Source of the DNA: Allorhizocola rhizosphaerae
Lineage (GTDB): Bacteria; Actinomycetota; Actinomycetes; Mycobacteriales; Micromonosporaceae
Reading direction: 5' to 3'
Length of the DNA: 41,458 nt
Assembly: GCF_003426775.1 (NCBI RefSeq)
Contig: NZ_QJUG01000058.1
Coordinates: 1-41,458 of the forward strand
Shown here: positions 33,504-41,458 of the stretch, piece after piece
Layout of the letters: each line of letters begins with the position of its first letter
Position numbering within the stretch: the stretch's first letter is position 1
Position numbers and translations under genes: made by a program
The notes under the pieces: generated by a model
Databases searched by the model: none
What the model was told of the DNA's origin: nothing
What the model saw: only the letters and a program-made list of their open reading frames with translations

Positions 33504-36500
33504 GTGCAGATCGGGATGCTTGGCCCATTCGAGGTTCGTACGGACGACGGCGTCCTAGCCGACGTGCCGGGCGCCCGGTTGCGTGGACTGCTGATCGCCC
33601 TCGCGCTCGAACCGGGCCACGTCGTCTCGAAGACGGCGCTCGTCGACTGGATCTGGGGTGAGCACCCGCCCTCCGACGCGGCGAATGCCTTGCAACGCTT
33701 GGTTTCCCGGCTGCGCAAGGCGCTGCCGGACGGGTTGGTCGAGGGCCACACGAACGGCTACCGGCTCACGGTGGAGCCAGACGCCGTCGACGCCGTGCGG
33801 TTCGAACGCCTCATCGCCCAGGCCCGCGATGACGACGATCCGCTGCGGCTCCGGCGGCTGCGCGAGGCCCTCGCGTTGTGGCGCGGTGCGGCCATGCAAG
33901 ACGTCGGTCTGCAGGACAGTGCGGCGTTTGACGCGGCGGTCACCCGGCTCGACGGGCTACGCCTGACCGCCATGGAGGATCGGTTCGATGCGGAAATCAG
34001 CCTCGGCCACGGTGCGAAGCTGGTCACGGAACTGACCGATCTGGTCGCCGCCCATCCGGTACGGGAACGGCTGATCGCTGCGCTGATGCGTGCCCTCGCC
34101 GCGACCGGTCGCGACACCGAAGCGCTGCTCGTGTATCAGCGCACCAGGGAAGCCCTGGCCGACACGTTGGGCGTCGACCCCTCACCGGAGCTGTCCGCAC
34201 TGCACGTCGCGCTGCTGCGGGGCGAGTTGGGACGGCGGGAGGAGGACCGGAAGTCCAACCTGCGGGCCGAGCTGACCAGTTTCGTCGGCAAGGACGCCGA
34301 TGTCGCCGCCGTCCGCGAACTCATCGCCGAACATCGGCTCACCACCCTGATCGGGCCGGGCGGCTCGGGAAAGACCAGACTGGCCACCGAGACCGCGCGC
34401 ACGCTGCTCGGCGACCTGCCGGACGGGGTCTGGCTGGTGGAGCTCGCCGCCATCGGCGCGGACGGTGACGTGGCGCATTCGACGCTCGCCGCGCTCGGCC
34501 TGCGGGACGCGCTGCTCGGCGAGGCACCGGACGCGGAGCCGACGGCTCGGGTCATTGCCGCGGTCCGTGAGCGGGCGATGTTGCTGATTCTGGACAACTG
34601 CGAGCATGTGATCGAGTCCGCGGCGGCATTCGCCCATCGGGTGCTCGGGGAGTGCCGGAGGCTGCGAATCCTCGCGACGAGCCGGGAACCGCTCGGCATC
34701 ATCGGTGAGGCGCTGTGGCCGGTCGCGCCGTTGAGCCTGCCCGCAGACGACGCCGACCCCGGCGAGATCGAGTCCTCGCCGGCCGTCCGGCTGCTGCGGG
34801 ACCGTGCCGGCGCGGTGCGCAAGGATCTCGCGATTGACGCCGACACATTGGGGACCATGGCGCGCGTTTGCCGGGCGCTGGACGGGATGCCGCTGGCGAT
34901 CGAGCTCGCCGCGGCAAGGCTGCGCACCATGCCCCTGGATCAGCTCGCCAATCGGCTCGACGACCGGTTCCGCCTGCTGACCGGCGGCAGCCGGACCGCG
35001 CTGCCGCGGCACAGGACGCTGCGTGCGGTGATCGACTGGAGCTGGGAACTGCTCACCGACGCCGAACGGATCGTGCTGCGCAGGCTCTCGGTGTTCTCCG
35101 GTGGCGCGAGCCTGGAAGCGGCCGAGCGGGTCTGCGCGGGCGATGCGGTCGAGGCGGGGCAGGTGCTGGATTTGCTGACCGCGCTGACCGAAAAGTCGCT
35201 GGTGCTCGCCGAGGGCGATCTGGCGCCGCGCTACCGGATCCTCGGCACCATCAAGGAGTATGCCGCCCACCGCCTCACCGAAGCATGGGAATCGGATCTG
35301 GTACGCCGTGCGCATCTCGCGTATTTCACCGAGCTCGCCGAAACCGCGGAGCCGCATTTCCGCCGCGCCGAGCAACTCGAATGGCTTGCCGCGCTTGGGA
35401 TCGAGCACGACAACATCGTTGCCGCGATGCGCGGTGCGATCGCGGCGGGCGAGGCGCAAGGGGCGATGCGGCTCGCTGCGTCCGCCGGCTGGTACTGGTG
35501 GCTCGGCGGGCACAAGGTTGAGGGCAACGAGCTGATCACGGCAGCCGCTACCGTGCCCGGCGAGGTGGCCGACGAGCTTCGGGCCGTGGCGTACGTGTTC
35601 CTCGTGTCGTTCATGGCCTCCGGGCAGCACAGTGATCAGTTCCAAGCGGCGGATTGGATCCACCAGGCTTACGAAATCAGCCGGCGTGTTCAGGGCCGTC
35701 ACCCGGCGCTGGGGTTCATCGTCCCGCTGGAACGCATGGTGAACGCGCCGGACGAGGCCCTGCCCGCGTTCGAATCACTGCTCACTGAAGAGGACCCCTG
35801 GGTACGAGCACTGGCCCGGCTGCACCTCGGCAAGATGCGGATCATTCTGGGCCACGACGGCCGGGATGCGGACGCATACCTTGAGACAGCGCTCACCGAG
35901 TTCCGCGCGATCGGCGAACGGTGGGGGATTTCGTTCGCTCTGGCCGAGCTGGCGGACCGCATCGCCGCGCGCGGCGAGTTCGCCGGTGCGTGCGAGTACT
36001 ACGAGCAGGCGATCGCGGTCGTCACCGAGTTCGGTGCCATCGAGGATGTCGTGCGGATGCGGTCGCGACAGGCCCAGCTGTACTGGCTGTTGGGCGACGA
36101 GGGCTCCAGCGCGGCCGCCATGGCGCAGGCGCAGCGGTCCGCGGAACGAGTCGCCTGGCCGAATGCGCTGGCCGAGCTGGCCCTGACGAAGGCGGAGCTC
36201 GCGCGCTGGGGCGGCGACACCGAGCAGGCACACCGGCAACTCGACGTCGCGACAGCGATGCTGGGCGACGACGCCGAGCGGGCAAACGTCCGCGCGGTAA
36301 CGCACGACCTGCTCGGTTACCTTGCCGAGGATCTCGACCAGGCCCACGAACACCGAGTGGCGGCCTTCGAGGCGGCGTCCGGGGTGGGGCACGCGCCCCT
36401 GATCGCGCAGATCCTCGTCGGGGTCGCGGACCTGGCACTACGCCGTGGCCAGTACGAGCAGGCGGTGCGGCTGCTCGCGGCCAGCGCCCGCGTACGCGGT

Positions 36501-36644
36501 CTACAGGATCGTTCCCAACCGGATGTGGACCGGATCGAAAAGGCGGCACGGCGTCGCCTCGGTGACACGCGGTTCACCGAGGCGACGCGGGAGGGGGCGC
36601 AGGCGAGCTGGCGTGAGTTGGTCGCGGTCAGCCTCGCTTGTTGA
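33504..36644 (+). CDS. SARP/AfsR-type regulator: winged helix, BTAD, NB-ARC and TPR
   Basis: 1046 residues from GTG 33504. The OmpR-like winged helix is at 1-90 (MLGPFEVRTDDGV, LRGLLIALALEPGHVVSKTALVDWIWGEHPPSDAANALQRLVSRLRKAL), followed by the BTAD at about 95-240 (RFERLIAQA to EALLVYQRTREALADTLGVDPSPEL). The NB-ARC ATPase has its P-loop GPGGSGKTR near 283, LLILDNCEH and ATSREPLGI, and the MPLAIELAAARLR block. A long TPR-like C-terminus follows from about 560. SARPs bind heptamer direct repeats next to the -35 and activate secondary-metabolite or efflux genes. The convergent DrrAB-type operon has such repeats (38338-38395) and is the likely target. The last 17 bases overlap the permease gene. 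Confidence 0.93.
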   Translation: MQIGMLGPFEVRTDDGVLADVPGARLRGLLIALALEPGHVVSKTALVDWIWGEHPPSDAANALQRLVSRLRKALPDGLVEGHTNGYRLTVEPDAVDAVRFERLIAQARDDDDPLRLRRLREALALWRGAAMQDVGLQDSAAFDAAVTRLDGLRLTAMEDRFDAEISLGHGAKLVTELTDLVAAHPVRERLIAALMRALAATGRDTEALLVYQRTREALADTLGVDPSPELSALHVALLRGELGRREEDRKSNLRAELTSFVGKDADVAAVRELIAEHRLTTLIGPGGSGKTRLATETARTLLGDLPDGVWLVELAAIGADGDVAHSTLAALGLRDALLGEAPDAEPTARVIAAVRERAMLLILDNCEHVIESAAAFAHRVLGECRRLRILATSREPLGIIGEALWPVAPLSLPADDADPGEIESSPAVRLLRDRAGAVRKDLAIDADTLGTMARVCRALDGMPLAIELAAARLRTMPLDQLANRLDDRFRLLTGGSRTALPRHRTLRAVIDWSWELLTDAERIVLRRLSVFSGGASLEAAERVCAGDAVEAGQVLDLLTALTEKSLVLAEGDLAPRYRILGTIKEYAAHRLTEAWESDLVRRAHLAYFTELAETAEPHFRRAEQLEWLAALGIEHDNIVAAMRGAIAAGEAQGAMRLAASAGWYWWLGGHKVEGNELITAAATVPGEVADELRAVAYVFLVSFMASGQHSDQFQAADWIHQAYEISRRVQGRHPALGFIVPLERMVNAPDEALPAFESLLTEEDPWVRALARLHLGKMRIILGHDGRDADAYLETALTEFRAIGERWGISFALAELADRIAARGEFAGACEYYEQAIAVVTEFGAIEDVVRMRSRQAQLYWLLGDEGSSAAAMAQAQRSAERVAWPNALAELALTKAELARWGGDTEQAHRQLDVATAMLGDDAERANVRAVTHDLLGYLAEDLDQAHEHRVAAFEAASGVGHAPLIAQILVGVADLALRRGQYEQAVRLLAASARVRGLQDRSQPDVDRIEKAARRRLGDTRFTEATREGAQASWRELVAVSLAC

Positions 36645-37389
36645 ACTTCGCCCGTGCCCACAGGTAACCGACGACAGCGATCCCGACGCACCAGGCGATC
36701 GCGGCGATCGTGTGGCCGGTCGACGGTGTGCCGTTGAAGAACCCGCGCAAGGCTTCGATGATCGGCGTGAAGGGCTGATACTCCGCGAACTCCCGGGCTC
36801 CGGGACCCATCTTCTCCGCCGGAACGATCGCGCTGCTCAGGAACGGCAGCATGATCAGCGGCACGGTGGCGAAACCCGCGGATTCCAGGGTTTTCGCGGC
36901 CAATCCCATGGCGATGGTGAGCCAGCCGACCGCGAATACCGTCAGCAGTAGGATTCCGATCGCGCCGAGCCAGTGCGCGAAAGTCGCGGACGGACTGAAG
37001 CCCATCAGGAAGGCCACCCCGATGATGGCCGCCAGGGCCACGGCAGTGCGCACCACGGTGGACACGACATGACCGGTCAATACCGCGCTACGGGAGACAT
37101 CCATCACCTTGAACCGGTTGATGATGCCTTTCGTCATGTCCGAGTTCACGGCCGTCGCCGTGGCGCTGAGCCCGTATCCGACGGTCATCATGAGCATGCC
37201 CGGTGTCGCATAATCGATGTAGTCGACGCCAACGCTGAAAGCGTCGCCGAACACGTACACGAAAATCAACATCATCACGATCGGCAGCAAGATCGCATTG
37301 AACAGCGCGACCGGGTACCGAACGGTGTGTTTGAAGTTGCGACGCAACATGATCGCCGCATCGGTCAACGGCGCCGAAGTGGTACTCAT
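36628..37389 (-). CDS. ABC-2 type (DrrB-like) transporter permease
   Basis: 253 residues with six hydrophobic helices: FNAILLPIVMMLIFVYVFG, MLMMTVGYGLSATATAV, VVRTAVALAAIIGVAFLMGF, IGILLLTVFAVGWLTIAMGL, FATVPLIMLPFLSSAIV and HTIAAIAWCVGIAVVGYLW. The N-terminal LRRNFKHTVRYP and the FLSSAIVPAEKM block are typical of DrrB-like permeases. ATG 37389 overlaps the ATPase stop (ATGA). With that ATPase it forms a drug or lipid exporter similar to daunorubicin-resistance pumps. The substrate is not known. Confidence 0.93.
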   Translation of the reverse strand: MSTTSAPLTDAAIMLRRNFKHTVRYPVALFNAILLPIVMMLIFVYVFGDAFSVGVDYIDYATPGMLMMTVGYGLSATATAVNSDMTKGIINRFKVMDVSRSAVLTGHVVSTVVRTAVALAAIIGVAFLMGFSPSATFAHWLGAIGILLLTVFAVGWLTIAMGLAAKTLESAGFATVPLIMLPFLSSAIVPAEKMGPGAREFAEYQPFTPIIEALRGFFNGTPSTGHTIAAIAWCVGIAVVGYLWARAKFNKRG

Positions 37390-38330
37390 TGGGCGTTAGC
37401 CTCCACACTTGAGTGGCCGGTCAGGGCAAGGAAAACATCGTCGAGGTCCGGCGTGTGCACGGAGAACTCCTCGACGTCAATCGCATACTCATCAAGCCGT
37501 TCCAGCAGGGTCCGCAACGACTTCACCCCGCCGTCGCCGGGCACCCGCAGGGTCAGGTTCTCGTCATCCGGTGTGGAGTTGGTCAGCAGCCGCGCCGCCG
37601 CGGCCAGCCGCGCGGCGTCGGGGAACCGGAGCCGGACGTGGCCGCCGGGAATCTGCCGCTTGAGCTCGTCGGGGGTGCCCTCGGCAACCAGTTTGCCCTG
37701 GTCGAGCACTGCGATCTGGTCGGCGAGCCGATCGGCTTCCTCCAGATACTGGGTCGTGAGGAAGATGGTCATCCCGTCGGCCACCAACTCGCGAACGATG
37801 TCCCACATCATCCGGCGGCTGCGCGGATCCAGGCCCGTGGTCGGCTCGTCCAGGAAAATGATCTGCGGCCTGCCGACCAGCGTCATCGCCAGATCCAGTT
37901 TCCGGCGCATGCCCCCGGAGTAGGTCGCCGCCATCTTGCGCGCCGACTCCTTCAGATCGAACCGGTTCAGCAGGTGCTCGACGACCCGCTTGCCCTCGCT
38001 GCCTCGCAAGTGCTGCAGATCCGCCATCAACCGCAGGTTCTCTTCCCCGGTCAGCAGATCGTCCACCGCCGCGAACTGACCGGTGACCCCGATCGCCGCG
38101 CGCACCGCCTTGGTCTCGGACGCGATGTCATAGCCGGCAACGCGCACCGTCCCGGCGTCGGCCTTCAACAACGTGGTCAGTACGTTCACCGTCGTGGTCT
38201 TGCCGGCCCCGTTCGGGCCGAGCAGGGAGAAAACAGTGCCCGCTCGGACATTCAGGTCGATGCCGTCAAGGACGATTTTTTCTTGGTACGCCTTCCGGAG
38301 CCCGGAAGCCGCGATCGCCAAATTTGTCAC
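37386..38330 (-). CDS. DrrA-like ABC transporter ATPase
   Basis: 314 residues. Walker A GPNGAGKTTT near 38-47, Q-loop VTGQFAAVDDLLTGEENL, signature YSGGMRRKLDLAM, Walker B IIFLDEPTTGLD and switch LTTQYLEEAD are as in DrrA. The C-terminal 90 residues (GTPDELKRQIPGGHVRLRFP to HTPDLDDVFLALTG) are the DUF4162-like extension of this subfamily. The GTG at 38330 has no Shine-Dalgarno. It is 7 bases after TGACAG, a possible -10, so the mRNA may be leaderless. The direct-repeat array lies just before that. Confidence 0.95.
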   Translation of the reverse strand: MTNLAIAASGLRKAYQEKIVLDGIDLNVRAGTVFSLLGPNGAGKTTTVNVLTTLLKADAGTVRVAGYDIASETKAVRAAIGVTGQFAAVDDLLTGEENLRLMADLQHLRGSEGKRVVEHLLNRFDLKESARKMAATYSGGMRRKLDLAMTLVGRPQIIFLDEPTTGLDPRSRRMMWDIVRELVADGMTIFLTTQYLEEADRLADQIAVLDQGKLVAEGTPDELKRQIPGGHVRLRFPDAARLAAAARLLTNSTPDDENLTLRVPGDGGVKSLRTLLERLDEYAIDVEEFSVHTPDLDDVFLALTGHSSVEANAQ

Positions 38331-38337
38331 GCCATCA

Positions 38338-38395
38338 CTGTCATCGGCCGGCCTGACACGGACCTGCCCTCACCCTGACACGGCTCCTGACACGG
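38338..38395 (-). promoter_or_regulatory. SARP-like direct-repeat array and -10 before the DrrA-like gene
   Basis: On the minus strand GTGTCAGG occurs three times (first bases 38394, 38382 and 38360), with a degenerate GAGGGCAGG between the last two. The CAGG cores are 12, 11 and 11 bp apart, one helical turn each. The last TGTCAGG ends at 38352; 8 bp later is TGACAG (38343-38338), a possible -10, and 7 bp after that the GTG start. SARP sites are described as heptamer repeats with 11-bp period ending 8 bp before the -10, and a SARP gene is two genes away. Confidence 0.75.
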
Positions 38396-38576
38396 CGTCC
38401 CGATCGGAACCCGCGAGGCGGTCCGGGTCTATCGAGACTTTCGGCCGGGGTCTTCGCCGGCCGGCGGCCTGGCTGCTGTTGCGGCCGCTTCGAAAGAAGT
38501 GTCGTCATCACCGATGACAACCCGGGCGGAAGGTCGTCTGTGTATGCATCCGACCTGACACCGAGGAGACACAACC

Positions 38577-39332
38577 ATGACCGCCGTACCCCCGATCGTC
38601 GACCGCGCCGCCTGGCTGGAGCAGGTCGCTGAGCTGCGCAAGCGCGAGAAGGCCCACACCCGCGAGGGCGACGCGATCGCCGCCGCCCGCAGACGGCTAC
38701 CGATGGTTGAGGTCGACCCCTCGGCCAAGCTCGTTGGCGCCGGCGGGGAGGTAACCCTGCTCGACGCTTTCGAGGGCCGTTCACAACTGTTCGTGTCATA
38801 CCACATGTGGCACACCGGCCGTGCCGCCGCCGGCCAGTGCGAGGGCTGCACGTCCAACACCGGACACGTACTCGAGCTTGGCTACCTGCACTCGCGCGGC
38901 GTCACCTTCGCCGTCTTCTGTCAGGGTCCGTTCGAGGAGAGCAACCGGTACCGGGAGTTCATGGGCTGGGAGATGCCGTGGTACTCGGTGCCCCAGGCGT
39001 CCGTCGAACAGCTCGTCGCCGGGCGGCACTTCGGGATGAAGTGCTGCTACCTGCGCGAGGGCGACCGTGTCTTCGAGACCTACTGGACGACCGGGCGCGG
39101 CTGCGAGCCGATGGGCAGCTCCTACGCGATGCTCGACATGACCGTCTACGGCCGTCAGGAGACCTGGGAGGACTCGCCCGAGGGCTGGCCGAAGCGCTTC
39201 GACTCCAACCGCCCCGGCGACGCGTTCCGCCTCGACGGACGGCCGATCTCGCAGTGGTCGCGGATCGCCGCCGGCCGCTCCGACGACCTCGGCGCTTCAC
39301 CTGTGGCCGACGCTGGGCAGCATTGTCATTGA
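38577..39332 (+). CDS. DUF899 thioredoxin-like protein
   Basis: 251 residues from ATG 38577, with GAGGAG 9 bases upstream. The DUF899 layout is clear: RRLPMVEVDPSAKL, LLDAFEGRSQLFVSYHMWHTGRAAAGQCEGCTSNTGHV with a CxxC (CEGC) at the thioredoxin-like active-site position, VTFAVFCQGPFEESNRYREFMGWEMPWYS and the MLDMTVYGRQETWEDSPEGWP end. The function is unknown; a redox role is suggested by the fold. The 246-bp gap from the DrrA-like gene holds GTCATC-ACC-GATGAC (38504-38518) and another CCTGACAC just before the ribosome site (38554-38561). Confidence 0.88.
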   Translation: MTAVPPIVDRAAWLEQVAELRKREKAHTREGDAIAAARRRLPMVEVDPSAKLVGAGGEVTLLDAFEGRSQLFVSYHMWHTGRAAAGQCEGCTSNTGHVLELGYLHSRGVTFAVFCQGPFEESNRYREFMGWEMPWYSVPQASVEQLVAGRHFGMKCCYLREGDRVFETYWTTGRGCEPMGSSYAMLDMTVYGRQETWEDSPEGWPKRFDSNRPGDAFRLDGRPISQWSRIAAGRSDDLGASPVADAGQHCH

Positions 39333-39389
39333 GGGCAGTTCGATCCGGACGGCGAGCGAAGGCGGGTGAGTAGGTCACCGGACCCGGGG

Positions 39390-40580
39390 TCAGTCGTCGA
39401 TTGCCTGGTAGACAGCGGTCCAGAAGTCGTTCCACATCGGCAGCCTCGGATCGCCCGCGTGCGCCCGCTGCATGATGAAGATCGTTGTCATGTCCTCGGC
39501 CGGATCGTTGTACCAGGCAGTGCCGTACTTGCCGGACCATCCGTAGCTGCCGGCCGAGGGTCCCAGGTGCGTGCGGCGGGTGCGGACCATCATCCCGAAG
39601 CCCCAGCTCGTGGTATCGAAGTACCCCGGCCAGAACCCGGACACCACCTTCTGCGCCGGGGTCAGGTGATCGCTGGTCATCAGCGAAACCGACGGCCGCG
39701 ACAGCACGCGCTCGCCGCGGTAGGTACCGCCCGCGAGCAGTGCCGAGGCGAAGGCGAGATAGTCCTCGGCGGTCGAGACGAGCCCGCCGCCACCTCCTTC
39801 GAACACCGGCGGCCGGCTCCACTGCCCGTCAGGGCCGTCTTCGACGACCAGCTCACCGGTCGCGGCAGCGTCGCGCTCGTACGCCGTAGCGAACCGGCCG
39901 AGGCTCTCGCCGCGCACGATGAAGGCCGTGTCCTTCATCCCGAGCGGGTCGCAGATCCGCTCGCGCAAGGCATCCCCCAAAGACATGCCAGTGGCCCGCG
40001 CGATCAGCACGCCCGTCACGTCGGCGCCGGTGTCGTACATCCACCGCTCACCCGGCTGGTGGACCAGCGGCAGCGCGCCGAGCCGGCGCAACCACTCGTC
40101 CGGCGGCGGCGCGCCGATAGCCTCCAGCGCGTCGGAGATCGGGATCGTCCCCGGCTCGGCAGGGACCATGCCGGTGCCGAGAGTGAAGGTCAGCAGATCC
40201 CGCAGCGTGATCGGGCGTTTCGCCGCAACGGTGTCTTCCAAGGGCCCGTCGGGATCGGCGAGCACGGTCATGTCCGCCAGCTCCGGCAGCAGCGCGTCGA
40301 CCGGGTCATCCAGGCGCAGGGTGCAGTCCTCGACGAGCGTCATCGCACACGCGGCGACGATCGGCTTGGTCATCGAGGCCACGCGACAGACCGTGTCGCC
40401 GGCCATCGCCGTCCTCGACCCTTCGCCATCGAACGCGAGATTGCCCGCTGCTTCGATGTGCACCTCGCCGTGGCGAGCCAGGACGGCCACCACACCCGGC
40501 ACGAAGCCGGAGTCGACGTGACGCTCGAGCAGCTCTCGCACCCGAACCAGCCGTTTCGCCGAGAAGCCACCAGTAGTCAC
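39390..40580 (-). CDS. Serine hydrolase of the beta-lactamase / class C fold
   Basis: 396 residues from GTG 40580 with GGGGGAG 4 bases upstream. Ser69 and Lys72 form the SxxK motif in VASMTKP. A tyrosine motif is YDTG in RWMYDTGADVTG, and the third motif is probably the SGKYGTAW glycine block. The RDLLTFTLGTGM and LGMKDTAFIV blocks are typical of the esterase/EstB-like members of the family. No signal peptide is present, so a cytosolic esterase or amidase is more likely than a secreted beta-lactamase. The substrate is unknown. It is convergent with DUF899 across 57 bp. Confidence 0.9.
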   Translation of the reverse strand: MTTGGFSAKRLVRVRELLERHVDSGFVPGVVAVLARHGEVHIEAAGNLAFDGEGSRTAMAGDTVCRVASMTKPIVAACAMTLVEDCTLRLDDPVDALLPELADMTVLADPDGPLEDTVAAKRPITLRDLLTFTLGTGMVPAEPGTIPISDALEAIGAPPPDEWLRRLGALPLVHQPGERWMYDTGADVTGVLIARATGMSLGDALRERICDPLGMKDTAFIVRGESLGRFATAYERDAAATGELVVEDGPDGQWSRPPVFEGGGGGLVSTAEDYLAFASALLAGGTYRGERVLSRPSVSLMTSDHLTPAQKVVSGFWPGYFDTTSWGFGMMVRTRRTHLGPSAGSYGWSGKYGTAWYNDPAEDMTTIFIMQRAHAGDPRLPMWNDFWTAVYQAIDD

Positions 40581-40930
40581 GGTCTCCCCCTCATCTCGTC
40601 CGTTCGCAAGTTACACGGTGCGCAAGGACGTTGATCGGGAGACCCGGCCGGGTAGTGCCGCTCATCTGCGGATGCGGATGTCCACGGATCCAGACGGCGA
40701 CTGGCCGATACCCGTGGCGCGGGCTGGGCACTGTCACCCTGGTCCCGGCGCACCGTGGCCGGGTCCTGGGCCGGATGAACGCACCCCGGCCGGCCGCTTC
40801 CGGCCCACCTCGGATTGGCTTCGCCCAACCCCATCTGAACCGCTCGCACGCTGGGCCAGATTGGACGAGGCCGATCCCGGGTAACCAGGCCACTGACCCT
40901 GAGTATTCGCCCCCTGAAGGAGCACCTCCA
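40581..40930. other. Intergenic region without a supported gene
   Basis: 350 bp. Short open frames exist on both strands (for example a GTG at 40618 on the plus strand), but they are Pro/Arg-rich, lack a ribosome site and show no family feature. The right end carries the AAGGAG (40917-40922) of the next gene. I see no RNA gene or repeat. Confidence 0.5.
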
Positions 40931-41104
40931 GTGATCGCCATTCTCGCCGCAGTACTGTTCGGGCTCGCGCTTTTGCTCCAGTTGACCAGCACGAGCTTCG
41001 GCACCGTCATCACCGCCGCCACCCTGACCACCGCCGGGCTGCTATGCGTGGCCTTACATCTGGCCGGCGTCGCCACCGCCATTCCCCGCTACCGCCGCCG
41101 ATGA
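40931..41104 (+). CDS. Small membrane protein, 57 aa
   Basis: From GTG 40931, 8 bases after AAGGAG. VIAILAAVLFGLALLLQL is the first helix, SFGTVITAATLTTAGLLCVALHL the second, and the tail is basic (IPRYRRR). The protein is two helices and almost nothing else. No family is recognised; small proteins like this are common in actinobacteria. The frame upstream of the GTG does not look coding. Confidence 0.65.
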   Translation: MIAILAAVLFGLALLLQLTSTSFGTVITAATLTTAGLLCVALHLAGVATAIPRYRRR

Positions 41105-41329
41105 AATAAGCGATGTGCGGGGCACGACGGTCACGGCAACACGCGTGACCGGCGGCAGTGGCCTGGCAGTCGAATATTGCCCGCATCGGCCCCACACCGC
41201 GACAGCGGCACGCGGCGGTCACGTTCAGCCACAGGGTCTTCGCCAAGCCATGAAGCTGCTGTCGCTCGACCGCGGTGACCGGCTGGCCACCGCACCAATA
41301 CTGCAGATCAGCCCGTACCAGGAGGCACC

Positions 41330-41458
41330 ATGCGCATCGGAGCAGTCATCGCCGTCATTTGGCTGATCATCGGCCTGGTAGCGGCGGGCCAGCGCGGATA
41401 CTTCAGCGGCTCGGAGAAAAACTGTGCCGACGCCGGAAACACCATTCTCACCGTCATC
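41330..41458 (+). CDS. Small membrane protein, cut by window end
   Basis: 43 codons remain, starting at ATG 41330 with GGAGG 4 bases upstream. MRIGAVIAVIWLIIGLVAAGQ is a single hydrophobic helix, followed by RGYFSGSEKNCADAGNTILTVI. Short proteins with this same opening and a downstream NCA motif are widespread in actinobacteria, from memory, with unknown function. The 3' end is outside the window. The 225 bp before it show no gene I can support. Confidence 0.7.
   Translation, partial: MRIGAVIAVIWLIIGLVAAGQRGYFSGSEKNCADAGNTILTVI

Noticed and set aside
38443-38462. GGCCGG-N8-CCGGCC hairpin in the DrrA/DUF899 gap as a terminator
   Set aside because: Both flanking genes are divergent, so no transcript should end here; such GC palindromes are expected by chance at this composition.
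29106-41458. Secondary-metabolite gene cluster around the SARP and DrrAB-type genes
   Set aside because: No synthase, synthetase, terpene cyclase or RiPP precursor is encoded; only regulation, export and small enzymes are present.
1-41458. Mobile elements, prophage genes and CRISPR arrays
   Set aside because: No transposase, integrase, phage structural gene, terminal inverted repeat pair or regularly spaced repeat array was found on reading the window.

Overview
The window reads as chromosome of a high-GC actinomycete, most likely from the Pseudonocardiales or a neighbouring mycolata/pseudonocardial order. GC is very high, GTG starts are frequent, and several genes look leaderless. A core block (pmt, rsmI, tatD, metG, rsmA, ispE, ABC-F, glmU and a tRNA-Gln) matches, with rearrangements, the pmt-to-glmU neighbourhood known from mycobacteria and streptomycetes. 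The genus is an inference; no rRNA or species marker is present.

Layout. 1-2.36 kb: a truncated TetR gene and a divergent ABC exporter sharing one palindromic operator. 2.35-5.6 kb: glmU with tRNA-Gln(TTG) one base before it, then a fatty-acid desaturase translationally coupled to a TetR regulator. 5.6-7.0 kb: a small secreted two-repeat protein and two paralogous DUF4383 membrane proteins. 7.1-17.6 kb: the housekeeping block, with ABC-F ATPase, ispE, rsmA and protein mannosyltransferase (one minus-strand operon), rsmI, tatD, two uncharacterised genes and metG. 17.8-19.5 kb: a membrane protein, a DoxX protein and a divergent TetR. 19.5-24.8 kb: a coupled lipoprotein-adaptor-ATPase-permease export operon divergent from a two-component system. 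25-29 kb: a Tat-exported GH30 glycosidase divergent from a GH95 glycosidase.

29-41.5 kb is more accessory. Two large STAND-type (NB-ARC/TPR) regulators each stand divergent from a small stress-type enzyme gene, one AhpD-like and one DUF1801/YdhG-like. The two divergent promoters share a long conserved element with tandem TGTCCCA heptamers at fixed spacing, so they are probably under common control. The second STAND protein is a SARP regulator convergent with a DrrAB-type exporter. The exporter promoter carries direct repeats at 12, 11 and 11 bp ending 8 bp before a -10-like hexamer, which is the arrangement known for SARP targets. DUF899, beta-lactamase-fold and two tiny membrane proteins finish the window.

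The strongest undescribed candidates are the shared heptamer promoter element of the STAND-linked genes, the SARP-like repeat array before the DrrA gene, and a perfect 12-bp AT-rich hairpin inside metG. No mobile element, prophage, CRISPR array or biosynthetic gene cluster core is visible.
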